A stretch of 64,000 nt of DNA from Devosia sp. 66-22 (lineage in GTDB: Bacteria > Pseudomonadota > Alphaproteobacteria > Rhizobiales > Devosiaceae): NCBI GenBank assembly GCA_001899065.1, contig MKUZ01000020.1, positions 1-64,000 on the forward strand, in the 5' to 3' direction. The position numbers and the translations under genes are program-made. Positions 25,911-35,075 of this stretch are shown here, in pieces. The notes under the pieces are model-generated. The model worked only from the letters and a program-made list of their open reading frames with translations, did not search any database and was not told where the DNA came from. Each line of letters begins with the position of its first letter. Positions within the stretch are counted from its first letter, which is position 1.

Positions 25911-27152
25911 ATGAACAAGACGCTTTTGTGCACGGTGGCCGCGCTATCGCTGGTCACGTCCGCTGCGCACGCCGAGGCCATTACAGTGCTGGTCGAAGGC
26001 GGGGGCCATTCGCTTCAACAGGCCGCCGCTGATGCCTTCACCAAGGAAACCGGCATCAAGGTCAATTTCGTCGAAGTGCCCTATCAGGGCGTCTACGACA
26101 AGCTGACGGCCGAGATCGCTTCCGGCACCTCGAACTACGACGTCGCCACCATCGACGTGGTCTGGAATGCGGCCTTCGCCGCCCATGTCGAAGATTTGAG
26201 CGACCTGTTCACCGACGCCGTCAAGGCTGACATACCGCCCGCCTTGGTTGCCGACGCCAGTGTCGGCGGCAAAATGATGGGCATGCCCACCTGGGCGAAC
26301 GCGGAGATCGTTTTCTACCGAAAGGACCTGTGGGAAGATCCGGCCAACCAGGCCGCGTTCAAGGCTCAGTACGGCTACGACCTGTCACCGCCCTCTACCT
26401 GGCAGCAGTGGCGGGACATGGCCAAGTTCTTCACCAAGGACGGCATGTTCGGCACCAACGTGATTGGCGGTACGTCCGAGGAATGGATGGCCGAAGTGCT
26501 GCAGGCCGGCTCGCCGGGCGTCATCCTCGACGACGCGGGCAACGTCATCCTCGACAACCAGGCCCACATTGACGCGCTCGAGAACTACCGGGCGCCGCTG
26601 TGCGAGGACAAATCGGTGCCCGACAACGCACTCGAAATCAGCTGGGGCGAGGCGCAGAACCTGTTCTACCAGGGACAGACGGCCATGATGAAGTTCTGGG
26701 CTCACGCGTACAAAATGACCCCAGGCGATAGCAAAGTCTCCGGCAAGGTCGGCGTGGCACCTATGATCGGCGGCACCGCCGGCGTCGCGGGTATCCCAGG
26801 CCCTTGGTACAACGTCGTTCCATCGACGTCGCAGCACAAGGATGCGGCCAAGAAGTTCATCGCTTATGCCATCGCTCACAACGCGCTGGGGATCGAGGCT
26901 CCGCTTGGCCTTGCCGCCACTAACTCAGCTTATGAAAGCTATATGGGTAAGCCTGGCTACGAGCACTTCGGCCCATTGATGGCCACGCTCTCGGCTCCGG
27001 CCACCAAGGGCCGCCCGCTCAACGAGCACTACCAGGAGCTGGTCGACGAAGCCGTCATGCCCGCGTTCCAGGGCGCCCTCGAATGCGAGGACAACGTGGC
27101 CGAACTGCTGCAAGATGCAGCGGCCACCGCTCGGGACATCCTGGGAAAGTAA
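25911..27152 (+). CDS. Sugar ABC transporter substrate-binding protein, family 1 (CUT1)
   Basis: A 413-residue periplasmic binding protein. The signal peptide is MNKTLLCTVAALSLVTSAAHA. The body has the SBP_bac_1 pattern (FTKETGIKVNFVEVPYQGVY; YDVATIDVVWNAAFAAH; MPTWANAEIVFYRKDLWED). The ATG at 25911 has an AGGAGG site 4 bases upstream. It heads an operon that also carries two permeases, a GH91 and a GH32 gene, so a difructose anhydride or inulin oligomer is the likely cargo. Confidence 0.94.
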   Translation: MNKTLLCTVAALSLVTSAAHAEAITVLVEGGGHSLQQAAADAFTKETGIKVNFVEVPYQGVYDKLTAEIASGTSNYDVATIDVVWNAAFAAHVEDLSDLFTDAVKADIPPALVADASVGGKMMGMPTWANAEIVFYRKDLWEDPANQAAFKAQYGYDLSPPSTWQQWRDMAKFFTKDGMFGTNVIGGTSEEWMAEVLQAGSPGVILDDAGNVILDNQAHIDALENYRAPLCEDKSVPDNALEISWGEAQNLFYQGQTAMMKFWAHAYKMTPGDSKVSGKVGVAPMIGGTAGVAGIPGPWYNVVPSTSQHKDAAKKFIAYAIAHNALGIEAPLGLAATNSAYESYMGKPGYEHFGPLMATLSAPATKGRPLNEHYQELVDEAVMPAFQGALECEDNVAELLQDAAATARDILGK

Positions 27153-27171
27153 CTCCCAAGACCACTTAGAA

Positions 27172-27196
27172 CCGAGGCGGCTGCGTGCCGCCTCGG
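27172..27196 (+). promoter_or_regulatory. Intercistronic stem-loop
   Basis: CCGAGGCGGC (27172-27181) pairs perfectly with GCCGCCTCGG (27187-27196) around a 5-base loop. It lies between the binding-protein and permease genes and has no T tract after it. It is another case of the SBP-permease hairpin pattern. Confidence 0.75.
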
Positions 27197-27227
27197 GCAC
27201 CCAGCCGGACATGAGAGGGAGGGAGCC

Positions 27228-28106
27228 ATGACCGAGCACCGGTTCGTGTTACTTATGCTGCTGCCTGCCGCGCTCTTCCTGAGCCTGCTAGTCGCCTATC
27301 CGGTCGCCCTGCTCGCCTACAACTCGTTCTTCGACGTCAAACTGATCGATCCGGCGAGCCGTATCTGGGTCGGGTTGGCCAACTACGCCGATGCGCTCAC
27401 CTCCAAACGGCTTCTCGAGTCCGCCATCAGGACTCTCAACTATTCGGCGTTCGCGCTTTTCTTCGAACTCGTCTTCGGCTTCGGTGCGGCGCTCCTGTTC
27501 GCGGCGATCGCCAACCAGTCGCACCTGCACCGGACGGTGTTCGCCCTGCCGCTGATGATCTCGCCGATAGTCGCCGGCCTGCTGTGGAGATTTCTGCTCG
27601 TGGGCAACATCGGCATCCTCAACCACGGGCTGGCGGCCCTCGGTATCATTCCCAATCCAGGCGCCATTAAGTGGTTGTCCGATACTGACATCGTAATTTA
27701 CTCGGTCGCGGTTGCTGACATCTGGCTCACCACCTCGTTCGTCGCCCTCGTCAGCTATGCGGGCCTGACCAACATCCCCAAGGACCTGTTCGAGGCCGCT
27801 CGCATCGATGGCGCAAATGCCGCGGAGCGGCTGTGGCACGTCACCCTTCCGATGATGCGTCCCGTCATCGCGGTGATCGTGATCGTGCGCGGCATCGACG
27901 CCCTCAAGACCTTCGACCTGATTTGGATTCAGACCCAGGGCGGCCCGCGTCAGGCCAGTGAAGTGCTGTCCATGAACATCTACCAGCGCATGGTCCGCTA
28001 CGGCGACCTCGGCCAGGCTTCTGCGACGGCAACTCTGTTTCTGGTCTTCATGATGATCCTTGCGGGCCTTGCGTACTGGAAGATCTGGAGGCCGAGCCAT
28101 GGATGA
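27228..28106 (+). CDS. Sugar ABC transporter permease (MalF type)
   Basis: A 292-residue membrane protein with about six helices (first: VLLMLLPAALFLSLLVAYPV). The EAA loop is DLFEAARIDGANAAERLWHV. The ribosome binding site GAGGGAGGGAG precedes ATG 27228. TQGGPRQASEVLSMNIYQRM is the loop before the final helix. It overlaps the next permease by 8 bases. Confidence 0.93.
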   Translation: MTEHRFVLLMLLPAALFLSLLVAYPVALLAYNSFFDVKLIDPASRIWVGLANYADALTSKRLLESAIRTLNYSAFALFFELVFGFGAALLFAAIANQSHLHRTVFALPLMISPIVAGLLWRFLLVGNIGILNHGLAALGIIPNPGAIKWLSDTDIVIYSVAVADIWLTTSFVALVSYAGLTNIPKDLFEAARIDGANAAERLWHVTLPMMRPVIAVIVIVRGIDALKTFDLIWIQTQGGPRQASEVLSMNIYQRMVRYGDLGQASATATLFLVFMMILAGLAYWKIWRPSHG

Positions 28107-28935
28107 TCGCGCGTCCCTCGATTTCGGCAAGGTCGTCATCAACGCGGTCGCCGGGCTGCTCGTGCTGTCTTATGCCCTCCCATACGTTTATCTGGTTTCG
28201 ACATCGCTGAAGCCGGCGGCCGACGTCCAGCAGATCCCGCCGTCGTTCTTTCCGAACCGTGTGTCGTTCGAGAACTTCGGCACCGTCATCGCCACGGCCG
28301 GACTGCCCGAGGCGTTCCTCAACTCGACCATCGTCGCGATCCTCACGACGCTGCTGTCGCTGCTCATCGCGGTTCCGGCGGCCTATGTCTCGGTCCTCTA
28401 TCGCAGGCGGATCACCATCCTGTTCCTGCTGTTTGCGCTCGTCACGCGCATGGTGCCAGCGGTCTCACTGGGCGTCCCGCTCTTCCAGATCATGAAGATG
28501 CTGGGGCTGCTCGACACCACGGTTGGACTGGTCCTTGCCCACACCTCGACGGCGGTGCCGCTGGCCCTGCTGCTGATGGCAGCCTTCTTCGAGGGGGTGC
28601 CAAAGGAGCTCGAGGAAGCCGCCCGCATCGATGGATGTACCCGCTTCGGCGCGTTCATCCGCATCGTGCTCCCACTCATGCCGAGTGGCCTCGCCATCAC
28701 GGCCCTATTCAGCTTCATCGCGAGCTGGAACGAGTTTCTGTTCGCGCTATTGTTGACCTCGCAGAAGGCCAAGACAGCACCGATCCTCATTGCGGAGTTC
28801 AACTCGGTCTACGGCCTCGCCTGGGGCCCGATGACAGCCGCTGCGGTGCTCTATTCGCTCCCCGTTATCCTCGTCACACTCGTCCTGCAAAAGCAGATTA
28901 TTGGCGGGCTGACCTTCGGTGCCGTGAAAGGCTGA
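28099..28935 (+). CDS. Sugar ABC transporter permease (MalG type)
   Basis: A 278-residue partner permease: first helix VVINAVAGLLVLSYALPYVY, EAA loop ELEEAARIDGCTRFGAFIRI, C-terminus QIIGGLTFGAVKG. The start at ATG 28099 lies inside the end of the previous gene. The GH91 gene begins 6 bases after its stop, which indicates one transcript. Confidence 0.93.
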   Translation: MDDRASLDFGKVVINAVAGLLVLSYALPYVYLVSTSLKPAADVQQIPPSFFPNRVSFENFGTVIATAGLPEAFLNSTIVAILTTLLSLLIAVPAAYVSVLYRRRITILFLLFALVTRMVPAVSLGVPLFQIMKMLGLLDTTVGLVLAHTSTAVPLALLLMAAFFEGVPKELEEAARIDGCTRFGAFIRIVLPLMPSGLAITALFSFIASWNEFLFALLLTSQKAKTAPILIAEFNSVYGLAWGPMTAAAVLYSLPVILVTLVLQKQIIGGLTFGAVKG

Positions 28936-28941
28936 CCCCGA

Positions 28942-30309
28942 ATGCCTAGCGCAAATGTTTACAACGTCACAGAATGGCCGGTCGGCAATCCGCTCGAGGA
29001 CATCGGCGCCGTCATCAACTCCATCATCGCAGATATCAGACGCCGCCAGGCTACTGCCGACGTGAACGACGCGGGCAAACCCGGCGCCGTGATCTACATT
29101 CCCCCAGGTGACTTTCGGCTCCGTACGCAGGTCCGCATTGACATTAGCTTTCTGCGGATCTTCGGATCCGGGCATGGGTTCACGTCGTCGAGCATCCGGT
29201 TCAACACGCCGGCGAACGAACTGCAGCAGTGGCATGAGGTCTGGCCTGGTGGCAGTCGCGTGCTCGTGGACCTCCCAGCGGGCATTGAGAAAACAGACGC
29301 CGACCGTGCAGCGTTCCTCGTGGAGCGCTCTGGCAGCCCCCGTATCAGCTCGGTCGAGTTCGCCGACTTCTGCATCGATGGGATGCATTTCTCGAGCGAA
29401 ACGGACGACGCAGAAAACTCATACCGGAATGGCAAGACCGGTATCCATATCGCCAGCGCCAACGATTCGTTCCGCATCACGGGAATGGGCATCGTCTATC
29501 TCGAACATGGCATCGTCTCGCATCACGCCGACGCAGCCACCATCGACAACAATTTCATCGCCGAGTGTGGCAGCTGCGTCGAGTTCCGCGGCATGGGGCA
29601 GGCGTCAAAGGTTTCCAACAACCTGATCGGCGCGGGCTACCACGGCTACTCGATCTACGCCGAGAATTTCGGTGGTCTGCTGGTCGCGGGGAACAATGTG
29701 TTTCCTCGCGGACGGAGCAGCATCGAGTTCTCTGGCGTGGCGAGGTCGTCGATCTCCGGCAACAGGTTCCATTCCTTCTACCCGGGCATGCTTGTATTTT
29801 CGGGGAGCTGTTCGGAGAACCTGGTCTCGTCAAACCACTTCTTTCGCGATCGCGAGCCATGGGCGCCGATGCTGCGATACGACAACGGCCTCGATGACCG
29901 GTTCGGCCTCCTACACCTGAACGGCAACGGCAATTCGGTGATCGCCAACCACATCTCTGAGTCCATAGACGTCCGCTTCGTGAAACCGACAGGCGAGAAG
30001 CCAGTGATCATCCGTATCGCTTCCGGGAGTGGGAACTACGTCGCGAACAATCACATCGTCGCAACTACCGAGGCAGTTCGTTCGAGCGATGCACCCAACA
30101 GTGCAGCCTTCGCGACCCAGGTGGACGCCATCCTCGCGACGAAGAACCTAACGTCGCTCGACGTCGTCGCCGTCCTGGTTGATGCGCAATCCAGCCAGAA
30201 CATCGTCCTTGACTCGGGGAGCGACGCGCAGGTGCTGCTCGACCGAGCTGCGAATGCCTTCCGAGCAACACCAGTCATCGGACAGTCTGAAGCGCTGGGC
30301 CGAAATTGA
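28942..30309 (+). CDS. GH91 inulin fructotransferase / difructose-dianhydride hydrolase family enzyme
   Basis: A 455-residue right-handed beta-helix protein of glycoside hydrolase family 91. Family members either cleave inulin to difructose anhydride (DFA) I or III or hydrolyse DFA III to inulobiose. The N-terminal PGAVIYIPPGDFRLRTQV, then FGSGHGFTSSSI, and DSFRITGMGIVYLEHG are strongly like known enzymes. The reported catalytic Asp/Glu pair is 11 residues apart, and here Asp197 and Glu208 (ADAATIDNNFIAECG) fit that spacing. Secreted inulin fructotransferases carry signal peptides and this one has none. Its position behind a sugar importer and ahead of a GH32 gene therefore favours a cytosolic DFA hydrolase. 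The last bases overlap the GH32 start. Confidence 0.9.
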   Translation: MPSANVYNVTEWPVGNPLEDIGAVINSIIADIRRRQATADVNDAGKPGAVIYIPPGDFRLRTQVRIDISFLRIFGSGHGFTSSSIRFNTPANELQQWHEVWPGGSRVLVDLPAGIEKTDADRAAFLVERSGSPRISSVEFADFCIDGMHFSSETDDAENSYRNGKTGIHIASANDSFRITGMGIVYLEHGIVSHHADAATIDNNFIAECGSCVEFRGMGQASKVSNNLIGAGYHGYSIYAENFGGLLVAGNNVFPRGRSSIEFSGVARSSISGNRFHSFYPGMLVFSGSCSENLVSSNHFFRDREPWAPMLRYDNGLDDRFGLLHLNGNGNSVIANHISESIDVRFVKPTGEKPVIIRIASGSGNYVANNHIVATTEAVRSSDAPNSAAFATQVDAILATKNLTSLDVVAVLVDAQSSQNIVLDSGSDAQVLLDRAANAFRATPVIGQSEALGRN

Positions 30310-32003
30310 GGGCGACTGTCACTCTGGCCGCCGGCTACCAGCTGGAATTCTGGGCGCGTGGCCCTGGATCTTTTCGCATCTGGGAGAGCGATATGCTGTT
30401 TTGGCAGGCACCTTCGTTCTCCGACTATCCGGACTTCTTCCGCTACCACCATCGCGAGGCCGGCCGCGTAACGGTCGAGTGGGATAGCGCCGAGTCCATC
30501 CTGTTTGCCTACGGCTACGATCCGGTGACGGTCGCAGGGACCGGTATCACGATGTGGGAGTTCGGCGCGGAGCTGACGCTGCGAACAGGACAGGAAATCG
30601 ACGCGTGGATGAAGTCCGATCCCGCGCGCCCAGTGATGCACTTCTCGCCGATCCGGCAGTGGATGAACGATCCCAACGGGCTCTGCAAGATCGGGGAAGA
30701 CTGGCACCTCTTCTACCAACTCCACCCGGCCAGCACCGAGTGGGGCCCGATGCACTGGGGACACGCGACCAGCACGGACCTATTCAACTGGACCCACCTG
30801 CCGGTGTTCCTGCACCCCGAGCAGAACCTCTGGCGCCTCGGGGCGACCGGCGGCGCCTTCTCGGGCAATGCGTTCAAGGATCGCGATGGTGAGCGAATGT
30901 TCTTCTACACGGAGCGCCTGCCGGCTTACGACCTATTCAAGGGTTATCGGGAAATCCAGAAGCTGGCTCGGCTGGGCCAGACTGCACTGCACCCCATCGG
31001 TTCGGAAACGGTGATCGCGACGCGCCCCGTGGATGACGGCGTCGAGCACGACTTCCGCGATCCCAAGGTCTGGTGGGATGAAACGACTGGCGCCTACCGC
31101 ATGGTACTGGGTGCGGCGCTTCACGGAGATCCTGCCGTACTGCTCTACGGCTCGGACAAACTCACCGACTGGACCTATCTCGGCCCCATCTACCGGGCGC
31201 CAACCCATTACCGGGAGAATGGCGCGCGCGCCGTCGAGTGCCCTGACTTCTTCTCCCTGGACGGCAAGTGGGTGATGGTGATGGGCTTCGTCGGCTATAC
31301 CGAGCCCTCGACCGGCCGCCACAATCTGCTGTTCGCGCAGGTCGGTGACTTTGTGGACGACACATTCGTCCCCGATACGGAGGAGTTGCAGGTTCTCGAC
31401 TTTGGCACGGACTTCTACGCAATGCAGAGTTTCCGCGCTGACGGTCGGCAGATTGCAATGGCCTGGCTATTCAACTGGGAGGACCGCAAGCCGCCGGGGT
31501 CGCCCTATTCTGGCGAAATGTCACTGCCCCGGGAACTCAGGCTCGACGCCGCCGGGCGCCTGCTGATGCAACCTGTGCGCGAGCTGGAAGCTACCTGGGA
31601 GTTGGAGCCGCTGGCGATCGCCGGCGATGGCGGTTACAGGCTCGAAGACGCTCCGTTCGACTTGCGGCTTACCGGGGATCTAGACCAGACGACCATAGTT
31701 GCTGCGGAAGGGAAGGACGTTACATTCGAGATAGTCGTGTCCCACGGCAGCGTTGCGATCAGACTGCCGCATGATAATGGCAAGATCAGCTATAGAGCGC
31801 AGTATGTGTCAGCAACGGACCTCCGAATCGTGCACGACAGAGGAATTATCGAGGTGTTCGTCGACAACGGAGCAATCTGTGGGACTAGGCGCACCTACCA
31901 GAGCGTCGCGCCCGACAGGATAACCGTTGAGTCCCAAGCGCAAGTCACTCTCTTTGAGCGACGAGCCGTTCAACAGCCTCGTTCAGTTGGCGCGGCCGCT
32001 TAG
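30306..32003 (+). CDS. GH32 beta-fructosidase with N-terminal extra domain
   Basis: A 565-residue GH32 enzyme. Catalytic Asp122 is in QWMNDPNG, Asp252 in FRDPK and Glu311 in VECPDFF. The ~108 residues before the propeller (LAAGYQLEFWARGPGSFRIW; GRVTVEWDSAESILFAYGYD) look like a beta-sandwich that might bind carbohydrate or mediate oligomerisation; most bacterial GH32 enzymes lack it. The TTG start overlaps the GH91 stop (TTGA). An ATG at 30393 with GGGAGAG upstream is an alternative that would trim 29 residues. There is no signal peptide. It would split inulobiose or short fructans released by the GH91 enzyme. Confidence 0.9.
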   Translation: MRATVTLAAGYQLEFWARGPGSFRIWESDMLFWQAPSFSDYPDFFRYHHREAGRVTVEWDSAESILFAYGYDPVTVAGTGITMWEFGAELTLRTGQEIDAWMKSDPARPVMHFSPIRQWMNDPNGLCKIGEDWHLFYQLHPASTEWGPMHWGHATSTDLFNWTHLPVFLHPEQNLWRLGATGGAFSGNAFKDRDGERMFFYTERLPAYDLFKGYREIQKLARLGQTALHPIGSETVIATRPVDDGVEHDFRDPKVWWDETTGAYRMVLGAALHGDPAVLLYGSDKLTDWTYLGPIYRAPTHYRENGARAVECPDFFSLDGKWVMVMGFVGYTEPSTGRHNLLFAQVGDFVDDTFVPDTEELQVLDFGTDFYAMQSFRADGRQIAMAWLFNWEDRKPPGSPYSGEMSLPRELRLDAAGRLLMQPVRELEATWELEPLAIAGDGGYRLEDAPFDLRLTGDLDQTTIVAAEGKDVTFEIVVSHGSVAIRLPHDNGKISYRAQYVSATDLRIVHDRGIIEVFVDNGAICGTRRTYQSVAPDRITVESQAQVTLFERRAVQQPRSVGAAA

Positions 32004-32361
32004 CCAGTCGTCTGTCCTCCCGTCTGTCCGCCGGAAGCTATTCTCGAACTCGGCCCAGAAGCAGCCAGTCACGTCCTGTCTTTCTCTCCGCCACTTCCGC
32101 CATCTCCATGATGCCTCAGAATGTTGCTAACCCGCCGTAGCAGCGCGGGTTTATCGCAGGCTTTGCAGGCGCTTGGCGGATGGTGGGCGACCTGGTTTCG
32201 AGGGGTAGCAGCAGAAACCCCGGAAGTCCGGGCGACACACGCTGCAACGTACCGTCTGTCCGATCGTCTGTCCCAGACGGGAGGCTGTGCGCTGCTTCTT
32301 GGTTGCTCAGTCAAATCGGAGCGGTAGCATGACCGCGAGTCCAGCTTGCCGAGGTACAGAC
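32004..32361. other. Gap between the fructan operon and the integrase insert
   Basis: About 360 bases with no supported gene. It contains the terminator at 32129-32154 and several GTCTGTCC repeats (near 32010-32030 and 32250-32280). No tRNA or clear attachment duplication was seen, although this is the left edge of the integrase-bearing segment. An alternative upstream start at 32329 for the next gene lies at its right end. Confidence 0.5.
32129..32154 (+). terminator. Rho-independent-like terminator of the GH91-GH32 operon
   Basis: AACCCGC (32129-32135) and GCGGGTT (32145-32151) form a perfect 7-bp stem around a 9-base loop, followed by a short T-containing run. It is placed about 125 bases after the GH32 stop. 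Confidence 0.55.
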
Positions 32362-33681
32362 ATGACCACCATTTCCCGCGAAAAGCTCCATGAGAAGGTG
32401 TGGTCGCAACCCTTGACCAAAGTCGCTGCGGGGTTCGGTGTGACGGGGACCGCGCTCAAGAAGACCTGCGCGCGCCACGACATCCCCACCCCCGAGCGAG
32501 GCTACTGGGCCAAGCTTCAGCATGGAAAGCCGGCTAAGACATATCCGTTGCCGGCCAACTCAGATCCTGCGCTCGACAACGTTCACATCTCGGGCGGGTC
32601 TCAGCGCGCAGCTTCGGCATCGGTACTAGATGCGCAGGCCAGAGCGCGGGATGCACTCGCGTTGCAGGATGTGGAGTTGACGGCGGGTGGTGACCGTCCC
32701 GTGCCCGAGCCAAAGATCCTTGATGCCACGCGGCGCGCCGGGACAAAGGCCAAGGCTGACCATCGTGGTTTCATTTCTGTCCATGGTCGGGGCCTGGTTC
32801 CGCTCAACATTGCGCCTGGATCGCTGGAGCGCAGTCTATCTGTTCTGAGCCGACTTCTCGCCTTAGCCACAGCACAAGGTCATGAAGCGCGCGCAACTGA
32901 AGCAGGACTTGTCCTTGTCGTCGATCACGAGACAATTCCATTCGCTATCGAAGAGCAGACGGATCGTTCGCCCCATGTGGCGACATCAGAGGACATAAAG
33001 CGACAACAGGATCGCGCTAGATGGGGGCTGCCACCTCCCAAGTATCCCCAGTACGACCACCACCCGGCCGGGCGTCTCGCATTGCAGATCAACGCCAACG
33101 AATACGGTGGCCTCCGACGGAAGTTTGCTGACGGCAGGACCCAGTCAATCGAAAAGATGCTGGTACAAGTCCTCGAGGCGATGGCAGGGCATGCTGTCTT
33201 GATCCGCGAGCAGCGCGAGGAGCGAGCCGCACAAGCCGAGCGGTACCGTCTCGCTGAAGAGCGACGTCGCTTACAGCAAGCGTTTGCATCTCGCGAGAAG
33301 GAGCGAATTGCATTTGTCGATGCCGTTCACGCTCAACTGATCGAGCGTCGTAAGCTGCAGGCCGTGCTGGGCCATTTCGAAGGACGCCAAGGGAGAGGGG
33401 CGGAGCCGCTGAGGCCAATGATCGTGTGGGTGCAGCGCCGGATAGCCCAGATTGACGCGATGATTGAGCCGCACGCGTTGGACCTATCCGCTCGAGCCGC
33501 CAAGATCGACTTTGACGAGCCGGAGGCGGGCAAGACCAGTGAATACTACTACTCGTCCTTTAGGGAACTGGACCTTTGGAGTGACTACGACGAAACCGGT
33601 ACGGCCAGATCCCTCACTCCATTTGAATGGGCGACAGCTGCCGGCCTGCTCAGGGGCGAGCAGGGGGAGGAACCCTCCTAG
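32362..33681 (+). CDS. Unknown protein with HTH and coiled coil, island-associated
   Basis: A 439-residue protein. The N-terminus (SREKLHEKVWSQPLTKVAAG, FGVTGTALKKTCARHDIPTP) looks like a helix-turn-helix, and the following RGYWAKLQHGKP is also conserved in proteins of this type. A long charged helix at about residues 265-340 (REQREERAAQAERYRLAEER) would form a coiled coil. The function is unknown; such genes often sit beside integrases in Rhizobiales genomic islands. ATG 32362 follows GAGGT; a start at 32329 is possible. Confidence 0.7.
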   Translation: MTTISREKLHEKVWSQPLTKVAAGFGVTGTALKKTCARHDIPTPERGYWAKLQHGKPAKTYPLPANSDPALDNVHISGGSQRAASASVLDAQARARDALALQDVELTAGGDRPVPEPKILDATRRAGTKAKADHRGFISVHGRGLVPLNIAPGSLERSLSVLSRLLALATAQGHEARATEAGLVLVVDHETIPFAIEEQTDRSPHVATSEDIKRQQDRARWGLPPPKYPQYDHHPAGRLALQINANEYGGLRRKFADGRTQSIEKMLVQVLEAMAGHAVLIREQREERAAQAERYRLAEERRRLQQAFASREKERIAFVDAVHAQLIERRKLQAVLGHFEGRQGRGAEPLRPMIVWVQRRIAQIDAMIEPHALDLSARAAKIDFDEPEAGKTSEYYYSSFRELDLWSDYDETGTARSLTPFEWATAAGLLRGEQGEEPS

Positions 33682-33799
33682 ACGGAAGGCCCGCCCACGT
33701 CCGTCAACGAATAAACTCAAGCCTTCTTTACGACTGCACTGGATATTCTGGCCCTAGTACGCATGTCTGTGGCGACCACAGAACTGAAGGCTGACTAGA

Positions 33800-35026
33800 T
33801 TGGCTCAAGCCCGCGCCCTCACTGCTACGCAAGTGAACGCCCTCACCAAAGAGGGCGTGCACTGGGTTGCGCCTAGCTTGTACCTGCAGATCAGAGACCA
33901 CGGCACCCGCAGCTTCCTGTTCCGCTACAGCCGCAACGGCACCAACCAGTGGATGGGTCTGGGCTCGACCGAAGAGAAGCCACTGAGCGACGCCCGCGAC
34001 GAAGCGGCGATGCTGCGTGTGAAGGTCAAGCGTGGTGAAGACCCGATCGCCAGCAAGCGAGAGGTTCAGGCCCAGCGCAAGATCGAGATGAAGCCCAAGG
34101 TCCCGTCCTTCGCCGAGTGCGCCGAGAAGTACATTGCTTCTCACAAGCAAGGTTGGCGGAATGAGAAGCACGCCCAGCAGTGGCCCAGCACCATCAAGAT
34201 GTATGTGAACCCGATCATCGGAAAGCTGCCGGTCGACGAGATCACGGTCGAGGACGTGCTCAAGGTTCTGAAGCCCGTCTGGACCAGTAAGCCTGAGACG
34301 GCGAGTCGCGTCCGCGGTCGCATCGAACAGGTCCTCGGCTGGGCCGCCGCGATGGGCTACCGCACCGGCGATAACCCCGCTCAGTGGAAGGGCGGCGCTC
34401 TTCCGCATCTTCTCCCCGCGACCGGCAAAATCGCCAAGGTCGAACATCGCAAGGCTGTGCCCTACTCGGAAGTGCCCAAGCTGATGGCCGAGCTAAGGAA
34501 GAATGGCAGCGTCAGCGCCAAGGCCCTCATGTTCACGATCCTGACCGGGGCGCGCACCACCGAGACCCGGGAAGCGACTCACAGCGAGATTGATCGCAAG
34601 GACAAGGTTTGGACGATCCCCGCTGGCAGAATGAAGGCCGGCCGCGAACACCGCGTGCCGCTGACCGACGAAGCCCTCGCGCTACTCGACAGCGATCCAA
34701 CCGACAGCAAGTATCTGTTCCCTAGCCCGTCTGGCTACGCGCTTTCTAACATGGCTATGCTGCAGCTTCTGCGCAGTCTGCGTGACGACGGCAGCACGGT
34801 CCACGGCTTCCGGTCGTCATTCCGCGACTGGGCCGCTGATCAGACCGACTTCCCGCGGGAGGTCGTCGAAGCCTGCCTCGCGCATGCGCTCGGCGACGGT
34901 GCCGAGCTGGCGTACAAGCGCACCGACTTCCTCGAGCGGAGACGCGAGGTCATGCAGGCATGGGGTGCCTATTGCCTAGGAGCTAGTCAGAAAGCTGGGG
35001 GTTTCCCCCATACACCGAACGCATGA
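33800..35026 (+). CDS. Tyrosine-type recombinase/integrase (P4-like, DUF4102)
   Basis: A 408-residue integrase. The N-terminal DUF4102 domain recognises arm sites (GVHWVAPSLYLQIRDHGTRS), followed by a core-binding domain (PSFAECAEKYIASHKQGWRN). The catalytic residues are Arg252 (TGARTTE), His335 and Arg338 (HGFRSSFRDW), His362 and Tyr372 (AYKRTD). The TTG start lies 9 bases after GAAGG. Enzymes of this type usually integrate islands at tRNA genes, but no tRNA gene is adjacent, so the insert may be a fragment. All catalytic residues are present. Confidence 0.93.
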   Translation: MAQARALTATQVNALTKEGVHWVAPSLYLQIRDHGTRSFLFRYSRNGTNQWMGLGSTEEKPLSDARDEAAMLRVKVKRGEDPIASKREVQAQRKIEMKPKVPSFAECAEKYIASHKQGWRNEKHAQQWPSTIKMYVNPIIGKLPVDEITVEDVLKVLKPVWTSKPETASRVRGRIEQVLGWAAAMGYRTGDNPAQWKGGALPHLLPATGKIAKVEHRKAVPYSEVPKLMAELRKNGSVSAKALMFTILTGARTTETREATHSEIDRKDKVWTIPAGRMKAGREHRVPLTDEALALLDSDPTDSKYLFPSPSGYALSNMAMLQLLRSLRDDGSTVHGFRSSFRDWAADQTDFPREVVEACLAHALGDGAELAYKRTDFLERRREVMQAWGAYCLGASQKAGGFPHTPNA

Positions 35027-35075
35027 GCCGAAAACAGCGTATGTCAGGAGCGAATTAAGAATCAGGAAGTGATTC

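Noticed and set aside
28942..30309. Pectin lyase or tailspike-type beta-helix as identity for the GH91 gene
   Set aside because: The N-terminal and mid-protein segments match inulin fructotransferases closely and the surrounding genes are for fructans.
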